Assembly (NCBI GenBank): GCA_009760855.2
Contig: WPIO01000004.1
Location: forward strand, 7,760,001-7,824,000
Source of the DNA: Cristatella mucedo
Taxonomy: Eukaryota; Bryozoa; Phylactolaemata; Cristatellidae
Reading direction: 5' to 3'
Length of the DNA stretch: 64,000 nucleotides
Shown here one piece after another: positions 33,956 through 50,684 of this stretch. A program made the translations under genes and the position numbers. The notes beneath the pieces are model-generated. The model had not been told where the DNA came from, did not search any database, and saw nothing but the letters and a program-made list of their open reading frames with translations. The first letter of the stretch is position 1, and each line of letters starts with the position of its first letter.

Positions 33956-34617
33956 TGCTTTGATCCTAATCACCAGGTACAGCTCAGCTGTGTCAACCGT
34001 GCATTATCCCACTTCACGACACAGAAGCTGGATTACAGTCGTGCAGCGAGTAATCCCTTACGGGCAGCTTCAAAGCGGCGAGGGTAGTTGCGGCTAAAAC
34101 TGCCATCTGCCTTTTGCCTTCTGTCCCGTCGTGTATCGCATTTCATTGCACACGGTGGTGCGGTAGCAGCGCGGACCTTTTGAACTCTCCGCTGCTCGGC
34201 ATTAATTTACGTGCGCGTACGCACGCGCACGAACGCAGGCGGAGCGAAGCACTCGCTCGAGGTACGCCGAGTCGCAGCGAGACCGCCGCTGCTTTCTCCT
34301 TCCCCCCCCGCCCCTCCCCCACGAATGTTGAACGTGCATGCGTGCGTGCACACGCCGCCTTATAGCCGCTGCCGCCGAACCGCTCGCACCGGGCATGCTC
34401 CGCCGCCGCCGGCCACGGTGCGCGCGTCTCCAGGCGCCTCATAACTATAGCCTCTTTGGAGGCGGCAGCATGCGGTACGCTGAGACGCGAGCCGGCGGCG
34501 GCCACCTGCTCAGTTCCTCCGAGTCCTTACCAGGTTTGTCATCGAATTATCGCGTCCGTCAGCTCCGCTCTACGTACGTACTCTATGTGAGGAGGTATTA
34601 TTCAAGCTCGTAACTGC
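33956..34617. other. GC-rich stretch without a supported gene
   Basis: 34,100-34,540 is CpG-rich with alternating GCGTACGCACGCGC-type patches and overlapping frames of up to 120 codons on both strands. None has recognisable features. Confidence 0.4.
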
Positions 34618-35673
34618 TTATTGCATGAGAAAGCAACACTAGACCAAGAGAACTTGAGCAACTACCGCCCAGTCTCCCTTCTACCATTCCTATCAAAGAC
34701 ACTGGAACGGGTCGTGGCAGACGAGCTGAACTCATATAAATATATCAATTCAGAGATTCGGAGAGGCTGTCTCTCAAAATTGGCTCTGCCAGCATATCTC
34801 CTGTCGAATCAGCTCGAAATCTAGGTGTCATATTCCAAAGCGACCTCTTGTTAGATGACCACATCAGCTCCACAGTCAAATCTGCCTATTTTCAGCTTCT
34901 TAACATTGCTAAAATTCGGGCTTGTTTAGATAAGGATACCACCTCTAAGTTGGTCCATGCATTCGTGACATCTCGTCTCGACTTCTGCAACTCACTGCTT
35001 ACTGGCCTACCAGCATGTGCGATCAGGCGATTGCAGCTGGTGCAAAACTGCAGCTAGGCTTGTCTGTCGTGAGCGTAGCAGTTGCCACATTACTCCACTT
35101 CTCGCCGACCTGTACTGGCTCCCAGTCAAGCAACGGATTGACTTCAAGGTTTTGTCGCTCACTTTTAGGTCCCTTCATTCTATGGCTCCAGCCTATCTCT
35201 CCGACATACTCTCCCATCAGGCCAAACATCGTACCACCCGGTTTCCGGAATCCAACAGTCTAGAAATACCTCGTACAAACCTTAAATCCTTTGGAGACCG
35301 TGCATTTAGTTCGTATGCTCCCAAAGCCTGGAACTCACTCCCGACCTGCGTCAGAACATCCCCTGACCTGACCACATTTAAAAGGAACTTAAAAACACAC
35401 CTATTTAGGACAGCATTTAGTGGGTCCCTATGATTCGTCCTTGATGTGCTTATGCGTGCTGACACTGTGCATGCTGCCACTAACCACATTTGCATGCTGA
35501 CCCTGTGCATGTCACCCCTAATCATGTTATTCATTTTGTTTGTTTTTCAAGCATGATTTTACTTACCATTCAATTGCATTTCCCTTTGCAGCAAATGTAA
35601 AGCGCCTAGAAAGAGATTAAGTTCTCTGAGGGCGCTTTATCAAGTGCATTATTATTATTGTTATTATTATTAT
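34618..35673 (+). mobile_element. LINE (CR1/L2-like) non-LTR retrotransposon, internally deleted
   Basis: This is the best LINE copy in the window. It begins with the N-terminal reverse-transcriptase motif NYRPVSLLPFLSKTLERVVA (34,660-34,720), then jumps within about 60 bp to ARNLGVIFQSDLLLDDHIS (34,810-34,870). The palm core with the catalytic YADD-type motif has therefore been deleted and the frame shifts at the junction. The C-terminal region is long and intact ([71 protein letters not shown], stop at 35,433). The 3'UTR ends in AAGCGCC, AGAGATTAAGTTCTCT, GAGGGCGCTTTATC and a TTATT-rich tail. No endonuclease domain is present, so this copy cannot move by itself. Confidence 0.92.
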
Positions 35674-35946
35674 GATTAGCTTGCGCCCGTGAAAATTCGC
35701 GGGAAATTGCACTGCTGCATTGCGATGCGGGCGCGAGTGTCCGCGCTGACCAAGCGGTTAGCCCAGCCTAGCAGGTGAGCTCGGCCAACTGTCTGGTATG
35801 GACTCAATGCCACGACATGGATAGTGTAGTGCTCGAATATGATCTTCAGTCTCTTTCTGTTTTTAATATCGTCAAAAGAGTCCTGCGGCGTATGTAAAGC
35901 GGCTGGATAGAGACTAAGTTCTCCTAGGGCGCTGTATAAATGAATG

Positions 35947-35989
<43 letters not shown>

Positions 35990-36164
35990 CGTATTTAAAA
36001 GAGTTGTTAGTATGCAACGTTTTTGCTGAGTTTCGGCGGTACCTTTGGTGCTTGCTTTTGTTGCCGTGTTGTCTGTGAAAGGCGATACGCTTCCATTCTG
36101 CTCGCTCGGCTCCTTTTTGTTCCTAATTCATTACGGTGAAAGCTCGCCCGTCCACGTTGTCGAG
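35674..36164 (+). mobile_element. Composite repeat: tandem unit 1, SINE-type tail and (TA)n
   Basis: 35,790-35,880 resembles 36,166-36,260, and 36,024-36,150 resembles 36,357-36,510. Between these parts sit a family-A-type tail (GCGGCTGGATAGAGACTAAG, TTCTCCTAGGGCGCTGTATA) and (TA)n at 35,947-35,988. Confidence 0.5.
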
Positions 36165-36520
36165 CGGCCCACTCTCGGGCAAGTACTCAATGCCGCGACC
36201 AGGGTCGCTTAGTGCTCTAATCATACGTGCCCCTGTCTTTCTGCTGCTTTTAAACCGTGTCGTAAGTGAGGCGTTCGCTGAAGTCTGACGGCACGAAGCT
36301 GCCGGGCTGCCCCCTCAGTCACTTTCTGCTGTCGAGTTTGTCGTGCGCGACGTTGCTGTTGAGTTTCGACAGTATGGCACCGAGCGGCTTCCTTAGCTGT
36401 TTGTTTCCCTTGCAGCTGTCTGCTGGCGTCGGTGCACTGACGCTCTGCTCTCGCTTTGCTCCTCTGCGTTTCAACTTCGTCGCTGCGAAACTCGTCGGTC
36501 CAATGGGACGAGCGAAAACC
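36165..36520 (+). repeat. Diverged tandem unit 2
   Basis: GAGCGGCCCACTCTCGGGC, ACTCAATGCCGCGACC, TTAGTGCTCTAATCAT and TGAGTTTCGACAGTAT parallel unit 1 to its left. The SINE-type tail of unit 1 is absent here. Confidence 0.45.
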
Positions 36521-36836
36521 GCAGACTCCCCCCGAAGAAGAAGGTTACGTTACGCACGTGGAGGTTACAGTTGAAGGTTACGGTCGACAGGTGAAGGTTA
36601 CGTTACGCATAGCAGGCGCAGCACGACCTCCGGACGGTCACGCTCACTTTGGCAGCGTTCCAATGCGCCAATTCAGCTGGTCCAAGCGGAAGCTGGGAAG
36701 CGCCAGTCACTGCAGGTGACAGCAAGGGGGGTCGTTATGCATGCCGAACTCAAGCTGCTGGAATGCAATTGCCACCATTCTTTTGGAAAAACACTTTAAA
36801 GTGCACAGCCCTGTGAAGTTCTGGCATAACTGTGAG

Positions 36837-36870
<34 letters not shown>

Positions 36871-36957
36871 AATTAGCTAATTAATTCTCCCCATCCAGCA
36901 TGAATTCCATGATTAAATAGACAAGAACGGGAAGTATGTGTCTGCGTATTGTCATCT
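36521..36957. other. Short internal repeats and (AT)n; no gene
   Basis: GAAGGTTACGTTACGCA recurs at 36,540 and 36,592 with GGTTACAGTTGAAGGTTACG between. (AT)n lies at 36,840-36,867. Confidence 0.5.
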
Positions 36958-37035
36958 GTCACTCCACAAAGCCATAAATAATAGTTGGCATTATGCAGGA
37001 GTTTCCTAAAGCGCGTTCAAAGCCTAAGTGACCTT
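36958..37035 (+). repeat. Dispersed repeat, copy 2 (partner at 597-680)
   Basis: ACTCCACAAAGCCATAAAT, GGCATTATGCAGGAGTTT, TAAAGCG and AGCCTAAG follow the same order as at 597-680. Confidence 0.5.
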
Positions 37036-37905
37036 CCATCGGTCAACCAAAGGACTGAATCTCGTGCACCAAAGAGACAGTGAGAGCATAACTCAGTCAG
37101 AAGGGCAGTTGAAAAAGTTGGTAGAATGGAATCAGCAGCCTATGATGGCTGGAAATGATGGTCCACAGTCGTGAAAGGGGTCTTCTTAATACATTTTTTA
37201 AAGGTCAAGCAGCAGTCAAAGACTACAATTAATTTATGAGTTAGCGATAACGGTCGCACAATAGCGCCTCCAATTAGAAGAGCTCCAAAGTCTCCTATTG
37301 CCCGCCGTAACTGTAGGGCCTCCTAAGAGTAGCACTCCAGTAAATTTTTATTGTCGTATTGCTTATTAAAAATGACCGACATCCAGGATCAAATTTTTTT
37401 AGACAGGCATTCATTCTACCAGTCGGTGCAGCATATTTCGACTTTTGAAATGGCGTGAACTACTGGGTATAGTCCAGATTGAAGTGTTGGCTGATGTCAT
37501 AGGGCCTGATCACACTTCAAAGGTAACAAACGGCGCTCAGTAATTAATGCCAAAGTATACCATGCGCAGCGTAGCTGATTTTTTACCCCTAAGCTCAAAA
37601 GCAGCTGCCGAGGTCGACAGTCAATGACAGCCGAAGACTATCATCAATCATTGATATTGCAGACTTTTTGCTCAGCCTTTGAACGAAATGTCGATCAGTC
37701 CATAAATTAAAAAAAAAGTATGGAGCAAACGTACACGCACGCCCGCCAGCAAACGTGAGCCAGGTCCCCAAAGAATCCGCGAACTAGGGATGCAGTTTTC
37801 TTAAAGGTTAAAGGCTGATCCAACGGCGACACTAATGTAGCAGCAGATGAACCTTGACGGCTGTGACCCCGCATGTAACAGGCACGACAGGACTGGCTGC
37901 TGCAG
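37036..37905. other. Nothing recognised
   Basis: AT-rich, short frames only. Confidence 0.35.
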
Positions 37906-37906
37906 C

Positions 37907-37937
<31 letters not shown>

Positions 37938-38066
37938 GCGCGCACGCACGCACGCATGCACGCACGCACACACTCACTCACGCGCGCACACACACGCATG
38001 CGAGCGCTCACAGGCACACAAGCACTCACAGACACACACGCTCACATACACGCGCGCACACACACA
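37906..38066. repeat. (CA)n/(CG)-rich alternating array
   Basis: About 160 bp of CACACA, CACGCACG and GCGCGCAC units, nearly all alternating purine-pyrimidine. The His/Thr and Cys/Val frames over it are artefacts. Confidence 0.95.
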
Positions 38067-38274
38067 AACCCCATAACCAAGGTCTCGAAGAGCGAGCACC
38101 TTACCCCCTGGGCGATCCCTGTCCTGGCCGCATGTAGATTCCATTAGGTACAATGCCTGACTGAAGAGATAGGCAGGGCCCGAGCTACTGAGCGTGTGAA
38201 AAAGTAATGAACGGCAACACCTAACTTGGAGCAGCCGATATCTAGTCTCCAGACAAAGATTCTGGATTGATAGT

Positions 38275-38400
38275 AATAACTCGTAATAAGGATAATTTAA
38301 TTTACATAGCACCCAAATCGAAATAAAAAAAAAATTCTGAGCTTTAGATATGCATGTGATCTACTTCCATTGGTTAGTGATAACATGCAAACTTGAGCTC
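38275..38400 (-). mobile_element. Degenerate LINE 3' tail
   Basis: ATTTACATAGCACCCAAATC, then TTGGTTAGTGATAACATGC, resemble the reverse complement of the LINE 3' end. Confidence 0.5.
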
Positions 38401-38484
38401 GCAAAACCACACGTCAGAAATTCAACCGGATTATATAGATAACCTTTCAATAATTATAGAGATTCCTTTCGAAAACCTTCGATA

Positions 38485-39202
38485 GCATTCGTGACATCCC
38501 GTCTCGACTTCTGAAACTCACTGCTTACTGGCCTACCAACATGTGCGATCAGGCGATTGCAGCTGGTGCAAAACTCCGAAGCTAGGCTTGTCTGTCGTAG
38601 GCGTCGCAGTTGCCACATTACACCACTTCTCGCCGACCTGCACTGGCTACCAGTCAAGCAACGGATAGACTTCAAAGTTTTTTGTCGCCCACTTTTAGGT
38701 CACTTCATTCTTTTGCTCCAGCCTATCTCTCAGATATGCTCCCCCATCAGGCCAAGCATCGTGACACCCGCTTTTCGGAATCCAACAGTCTACAAATACC
38801 TCGTACAAACTTCAAATCCTTTGGAGACCGTGCATTTAGTTCGTATGCTCCCAAAGCCCGGAACTCCCTCCGACCTGCGTCAGAACATCCCCTGACCTGA
38901 CCACATTTAAAAAGAACTTCAAAACACACCTATTTAGGACAGCATTTAGTGGGTCCCTGTGATTCGTCCTTGATATGCTTATGCGTGCTGACACTGTGCA
39001 TGCTGCTACCACCCACATTTGCATGCTGACCCTGTGCATGTCACCCCTAACCATATTATTCATTTTGTTTGTTTATCAAGCATGATATTACTCACCATTC
39101 AATTGCATTTCCCTTTGCAGCAAATGAAAAGCGCCTAGAGAGAGAGACTGAGTTCTCTGAGGGCACTTTATCAAGTGAATTGTTATAATTAATATTATTA
39201 TT
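38485..39202 (+). mobile_element. LINE (CR1/L2-like), 5'-truncated
   Basis: It starts inside ORF2 at the codons for AFVTSRLDF and continues through the HITPLLADLHWLPVKQRIDF-type region, LHSFAPAYLSDMLPHQAKHR and [19 protein letters not shown]. The 3'UTR and the GAGAGACTGAGTTCTCTGAG tail follow. Frameshifts break the frame. It is close in sequence to the copy at 34.6-35.7 kb. Confidence 0.9.
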
Positions 39203-39271
39203 AACCGCGAAGACATTGAATGTTACTGGCGAGCAAAGATTTTTAAAAGCAGCTACGAACGCCGAAGATAG
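39203..39271. other. Short spacer between LINE and minisatellite
   Basis: No feature seen. Confidence 0.3.
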
Positions 39272-39495
39272 GTAGTTAATAGGCCGGTAGATAGTAGCTA
39301 CATGTAGTTAGTAGGCCGGTAGATAGTAGCTACATGTAGTTAGTAGGCCGGTAGATAGTAGGTACATGGACTTAGTTGGCCGGTAGATAGTAGCTACATG
39401 TAGTTAGTAGGCGGATAGTTAGTAGGTACATGTAGTTAGTAGGCCGATAGATAGTAGCTGCTGCATGTAGTTAGTTGGTAGTAGGTAGTCAGTAA
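39272..39495. repeat. 32-bp minisatellite, about 7 units
   Basis: The unit is GTAGCTACATGTAGTTAGTA plus GGCCGGTAGATA, with small variations (GGTACATG, ATAGTTAG). Later units decay to TAGTTGGTAGTAGG. Confidence 0.93.
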
Positions 39496-39839
39496 ATAAC
39501 TGCAAGCATTTTTGCATTTACCCGTCCGAGCTGCGAGTCCCTTAATCGACCGCAGGGAACCCTGGGAGGCAGAGTGCACCGAACGGCGCGGTAACCAATG
39601 CACGGAGCCGCCCCGGGCTCGCAATCGATGGCTACTCACGCATGCACCCGAATAGACTTAATTGGCGCTATTGCTCACGCGGCAAAGGAGCGAGCCCGAG
39701 CCGTCAGTACGGCGACTCTCCGACATTGCGCGAGACTGGCCAAGGGATCCGATCACATTATTACTCAAAGAGTCTCTCCATTCGCCGACCGACCGCAGCC
39801 GGTGTACGGGGTTGGCGCCAAAGCGTGCGCCATAAAGCG
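39496..39839. other. No gene recognised
   Basis: Moderately GC-rich. It ends in TTGGCGCCAA and the left copy of the 9-bp target duplication CATAAAGCG (39,831-39,839). Confidence 0.4.
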
Positions 39840-39977
39840 GCATAATAATAATAATAATAATGCACTTGATAAAGCACCCGCAGAGAACGTAATCTCTTTC
39901 TAGGCGCTTTAAATTTGCTGCAAAGTGAAATGCAATTGAATGGTAACTAAAATCATGCTTGAAAAACAAACAAAAGG
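39840..39977 (-). mobile_element. Short LINE 3' end with 9-bp target-site duplication
   Basis: CATAAAGCG at 39,831-39,839 and 39,978-39,986 flanks a 5'-truncated LINE 3' end (AATAATAATAAT, CTTGATAAAGCACCC, TCTTTCTAGGCGCTTT, AATCATGCTTGAAAAACAAA). This defines the insertion exactly. Confidence 0.87.
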
Positions 39978-40690
39978 CATAAAGCGCCATAAACACGGAC
40001 ATTCATTCTCGGAGACGCCGCGAATGCTGCCAACGACCTTGAGCGTGGTAATTGCAATCCAAGGTTCTATGTCCTTGCATTGAATGCCATCTGTGGAGTA
40101 GTCTCGAAAGCTCATTTGATTTTAAATCTGGCCCAGTAACCCCGAGTCACCTCATTCCCCAACCCGCGTCATTCCTCGCTCGAGGCGCGATTCCACTTCG
40201 TCTTGTAGTCGAACGGCTGATGGCTTCGGGTCGCTCTCTTTTGAAATTACGGCAACGTCCTTTGCAAGCGTCACTCGCGGAACTGTGCGGAGGAGCAGTG
40301 CGGAGATGCAGCCACATCCGACATCGCTAGGCGATCATCGCCACGTCACTCACTCGGCAGCTCCTGCAGCTATCTCTCCAACAGACTCTGCCCGCCCGCG
40401 TTCTGCGGAGCTTAGCCCGCCGAACGAGTACCAGCTCTCCAGAAAACTCTCAGCCGGTTGACAGTTCCGTAGGATCTTGTCGGGGCTTTGAATATTATCC
40501 TAAGTAATGAGATCAAAAACGTTTCAAGCAGCCATCTTGTTTTGTAGTCTTCCACGCCGTTTTGTTGTTCAGATTGTTTCAGCTTGTCGACGGCATTTTG
40601 GAAGATGCTGCAGCCGAAATCGCTTTAGGTTCAGCCTGTTTAAGTTCTTAGAGAGGAATTTATTTCCTTATGGTACTATAAAGATGCTGT
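39978..40690. other. No gene recognised
   Basis: Frames of up to 92 codons lack motifs. Confidence 0.35.
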
Positions 40691-40833
40691 ATCTGGTTTG
40701 GCCCAGCGGTTAAGGTGCTCGCCCCGACCAAGGTCTAGCCAAGGTCGTGGGCTCGAGCCCCGAGGCATTTGCGAAGAGCCTGATTAGAGATTACGTTATC
40801 TTAGGGCGCTATACAAATGAATTATTATTATCT
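40691..40833 (+). mobile_element. SINE family A, well preserved
   Basis: CTGGTTTGGCCCAGCGGTTA (A box), GGTCGTGGGCTCGAGCCCC (B box), TAGAGATTACGTTATCTTAG and GGCGCTATACAAATGAATTA. This copy serves as a good family reference. Confidence 0.92.
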
Positions 40834-42597
40834 GATTTGATTATCTTTATTATAACATGAAAATATCGATGCTTTCCAGTTTTAGCTGAGGTAAAGCACT
40901 AGCGAGCTTTCATTAAGGGAAGAGGCAATCTACAAGAGACAAGCAAGTAAGGGACGAACCACACACAGTGTGCACGAACCTTTTCGTGCTAACGTCCCAG
41001 AATTTGAAAAAAATGTAAACTAAAAACACCTGTCTCTCTAACATTTGGCTTATCAATGCCGAAATTTTCTGGCTAAGGCTTGACTGCCGAAATCTGCCCA
41101 TGGCGCCGTTCTGGGCGATGGGATTCTGACCGCAGCCACGTCCGGACATTTTTTTAGTGCACTCGCGTTGCAGATAGCCGGTGTGCACATGCATATAAAG
41201 CTTTCATTGAAATGAGTCCTCGACCTTGCTTCATACTGCTGAAGGTCGAGATTTTGTCCCCCCCCCCGTACTAAAATGCCCTTGCCGGCAAGCACCCCAC
41301 TGCAATGAATGCCTTCTATGTCCGACTCATGCTGTTCTGCATCTGACTATGGCAGAAATTGTATAATTAAAGATTAAACGACACGAGTTCAAAATCATAA
41401 TCGAGCGCCTACAAATCTGCTACACAAAGATGGATTCCACTAGGCACCGAGTCAGCCACTATGAATTCGAATTCTCCTCGGCTGCAGTCACTTATCCAAT
41501 CAAATTTGAGAGATGCACGAGTGGGTGTGTAGTAGATCAATCATGTTTATATGCGTTCGGATTATTGTTCGAAGCTCTCGGACGTCCTAAGTTGACTGGC
41601 TGGAAAAACTTTCTCAGTGGTTGTGTTCGCTGGAGTTTATTTACGAGATCCTAGTACCGATTTCCATTAATGACGCGCGGGATTGATGATCACGTGACAT
41701 TTTAATTGAACCGGACAGACGCATAGTTACGAACGCGTGTAGAGGCTCCGGAATTGCATAGTTCAAAAAAATATGGCGCACTTAGCGAATGCTAGATATC
41801 GCAGAGGATGTCTAGAAAAAGCATCGGTGAGACTAGAGCATCGACGAATGGCTAGCGAATCGAGGAAGCAACTCCGATGTTCATGACTATGGTAACAGAG
41901 CGCGGCATCATTCTATATCGCCAATAACTTACCAGCAAGCCCGTGCGCTCTCTGGCTCTAGAAACCCCTCGGCGAAAGAGCATTTTTCGTGTCCACGACG
42001 GAGGAATGAAGGAAGCTGGCTATTGAAAGAGCAACGGTGTAGCTAGCCACAGATCACAGTTCATTTGGTTCGTAATCAGCACAATTTAGGAGCCGCTGGT
42101 CCCGGCAATCAGAATCAAGGTCAGATTGAAACTGCCCTATGCTTCAGTATGCATTTTTCCTTTCGTCACTTGAACTGAGGTGGCAAAAGTACGGTTACCG
42201 ATTCGAGGTCATTAACAGGTCATCAAGTCACAACGTTACAGATATACACGAGCGACAACGGTCAGCAGCAACAACGATAGAATCTTGCCAACCCACACTC
42301 GGAAGGATGAATCTCCGCTTACGATAGATTTGAATAAGCTAAGATAACAAGAAAATAAAGATACTAAATCAATAAGAAGGCGCTGCTGTGACCTTATTTT
42401 AGACTGCCGCCCACAGTATATGGCACCGCCATGCCTACCACGTGTTTTCACGCTAGTTCAAGTTCGCGTAAGACTTGTAAGATATAATAACTTGCCTCAG
42501 GCTTTGCCGTAGGGGGCCTGTCTCTTGCACATGCTATTTTTGCTGCCCGAGAGAAACTCATTGAGCACGAAGGAATTTATTCAATCAAATGTGCCGC
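40834..42597. other. No gene recognised
   Basis: Short frames on both strands, none with a domain or a splice-paired partner. Confidence 0.35.
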
Positions 42598-42706
42598 GCT
42601 GGTTTGGCCCAGTGGTTAAGGTGCTCTATTCGATCAAGATCATGGTCAATGTATTGATAGCTGAGGTCGTGGGCTCGAGCCCCGTGGAATTTGTGAACTA
42701 TATAAG
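42598..42706 (+). mobile_element. SINE family A, spacer-insertion variant, tail lost
   Basis: CTGGTTTGGCCCAGTGGTTA and GAGGTCGTGGGCTCGAGCCC are separated by an insertion with GGTCAATGTATTGATAG. It ends at TTTGTGAACTATATAAG. Confidence 0.85.
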
Positions 42707-48718
<6,012 letters not shown>

Positions 48719-48826
48719 AGAAGCTACACGGTGAGGAGTTCAGGTGTGGGTCACTGGTATTCACGGCAAGCATCGATTCTGGAAACCTGGCCAGGGTGGA
48801 GAGAGTTGTGCGAGCAGAGGAGACCA
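48719..48826 (+). CDS. AGBL5: AGBL5 exon with the family N-terminus
   Basis: It encodes [12 protein letters not shown] and [13 protein letters not shown], which match the start of the CCP5 family. The acceptor is TTGGTTGTAG, or GTAGAG two bases later. The donor is ACCA|GTAAGC, phase 1. The open frame upstream reaches 48,673 without an ATG, so the start codon is probably in an earlier exon. Confidence 0.85.
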
Positions 48827-50641
48827 GTAAGCTGCCGGCCTGCCTCTGCTGCTGCAACTTGATGCCAGTCTGCTGAGCACCCTTGCTACTACTGCTAGAC
48901 CGGCCTGTCGACTAATAGTAATTATAAGACACTTATCTTTCATCCTAGGAGAATCAAATCTCTTTCTAGTCCCTTTTTGCGTGCTGCAAAGGAATAATTT
49001 CAATTGGCTAGTGACAATATGCTTGTTGTCAGCATGCATAAGCACACTCGAGGACAATCACACGGACTGAGCAAATGTTGTGAGGAACAGATGGGTGTTC
49101 AGCATCTTTTTAAATGTCGTCAAGTCTGGGAATGTGACGACAGCCGGAAATGGGTTCCAGGCTTTGGGAATGTATGAAATTAAAGTAATGTCACCGAACG
49201 ATTTGAGGTTGTTTAGAGGCTCATATAAACGACTTTTGAGTCCGGAGAGCAATTGGTACGAGGCCTGGCCTAAGGAAAGTAGTTCAGATAATGATGATAA
49301 GCTATTTACGTAGCGACCTAAGAGAACTAAGCCTTATTACGTAGCGACCTAAGAGAACTAAGCCTCTTTCTAGGCACTTTACTTGTGCTGTAAAGAAAAC
49401 GACACTTTACTTGTGCTGTAAAGAAAACGATGTAGATACGGTTAGTGATAATATGCAGTGTCAGCACGCATAAGCACACATAGGACAATTCGGGTAGGCT
49501 GATGCAAGCAAATGAAGAGATCTAAAAGGGAGTGCCAAAACGTCGAAGTCAATGTGATTAGGGACATCACCCTTGGTAGGCCTCTTTTGCAATTAACTTT
49601 TGGAAATGCTTTAAACAGTTGTGCACACTCTCATACTTAAGTTGCAGTAGGAAAATCTGTGCACCGTCTTTCCCTCCAGGGCGTTAGCTGCCGGTGGCAC
49701 GCGATTTCGGTCCATCGTTTGATGCCATTTCTGCTGATGTGCAACAGGTCGCCGTGAGGCACAGTAGGCATCCGGCTGGTCATATTTCTGTCCGTCAGAC
49801 TTGCTGCTTGCTGGTGGAGCATGCCTCTGGGATTGTTAGCCATGTCAAAAAAGAATGCTTCAACTGCCTCTAGAGTTTCCTACTAGGCACGATGAGCCTG
49901 GGCTTGGTGCAGCCGTCCCCTCAGCAGTTCTCTCGGGCAATGTCTCGCTGCTACGCATGTGCGCACAGCAACAAAGCAATGGCAATTAGCGCAAGAAAGA
50001 CAGTGCTGTAAGGCTTCCTGCATGCCGTGCCCCCCTCCGTGGCACGGTGGTTTAGCATAGCATTAGATGCCATATTTCATTAGATCCGAGGTCCCACATT
50101 CTGAGTGCTTCTGCCTAGTTTGGCGGTTTTTTGCAGGTCAGTTGACCTTAACCGAAGTGAGGCCATTTGTAGTGCCAGCATAGCGCTCGGTGCTCGACAT
50201 CGTCTGCTCTTAGGGCTGCTCCCAAAAAGTCGGATCACCAGGCCATCGGGTCGGCGCCATGTGTCCTTGCCTGCCGACCAGGCTGTCGGAATCCTTCCTT
50301 TTTGCAACGACTTGCTGCATATGAACACCATCGTATTCATAGATTGCTGCAAATGAACATCATCGCATTCATAGATTGTTGGATGCTGAATTTTTCTTTT
50401 TGACTCGGGTGCTGGTTGCAGGCCTCGTGGCTTCTTGTCTGACTGCTCTGTGCCGTGTGGGGCCTCAGCGGTCGTGACTGCAGGGCAGCACAGGCTGCGC
50501 TCATGCCGGGTCCATTTATAGTTTCACTTTTGACTCGAGGTGTATCGTGCCTAGCCAGTATCATGCATGAATCGCCTTTGCGCCAGCACGTGAATGATCC
50601 GATATGTATTGAACCACTGTCGTTCTGGTTCGTGGTCGTGC

Positions 50642-50684
<43 letters not shown>

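Noticed and set aside
39272-39495. CRISPR array
   Set aside because: Units are contiguous 32-bp tandem repeats without unique spacers, in animal nuclear DNA.
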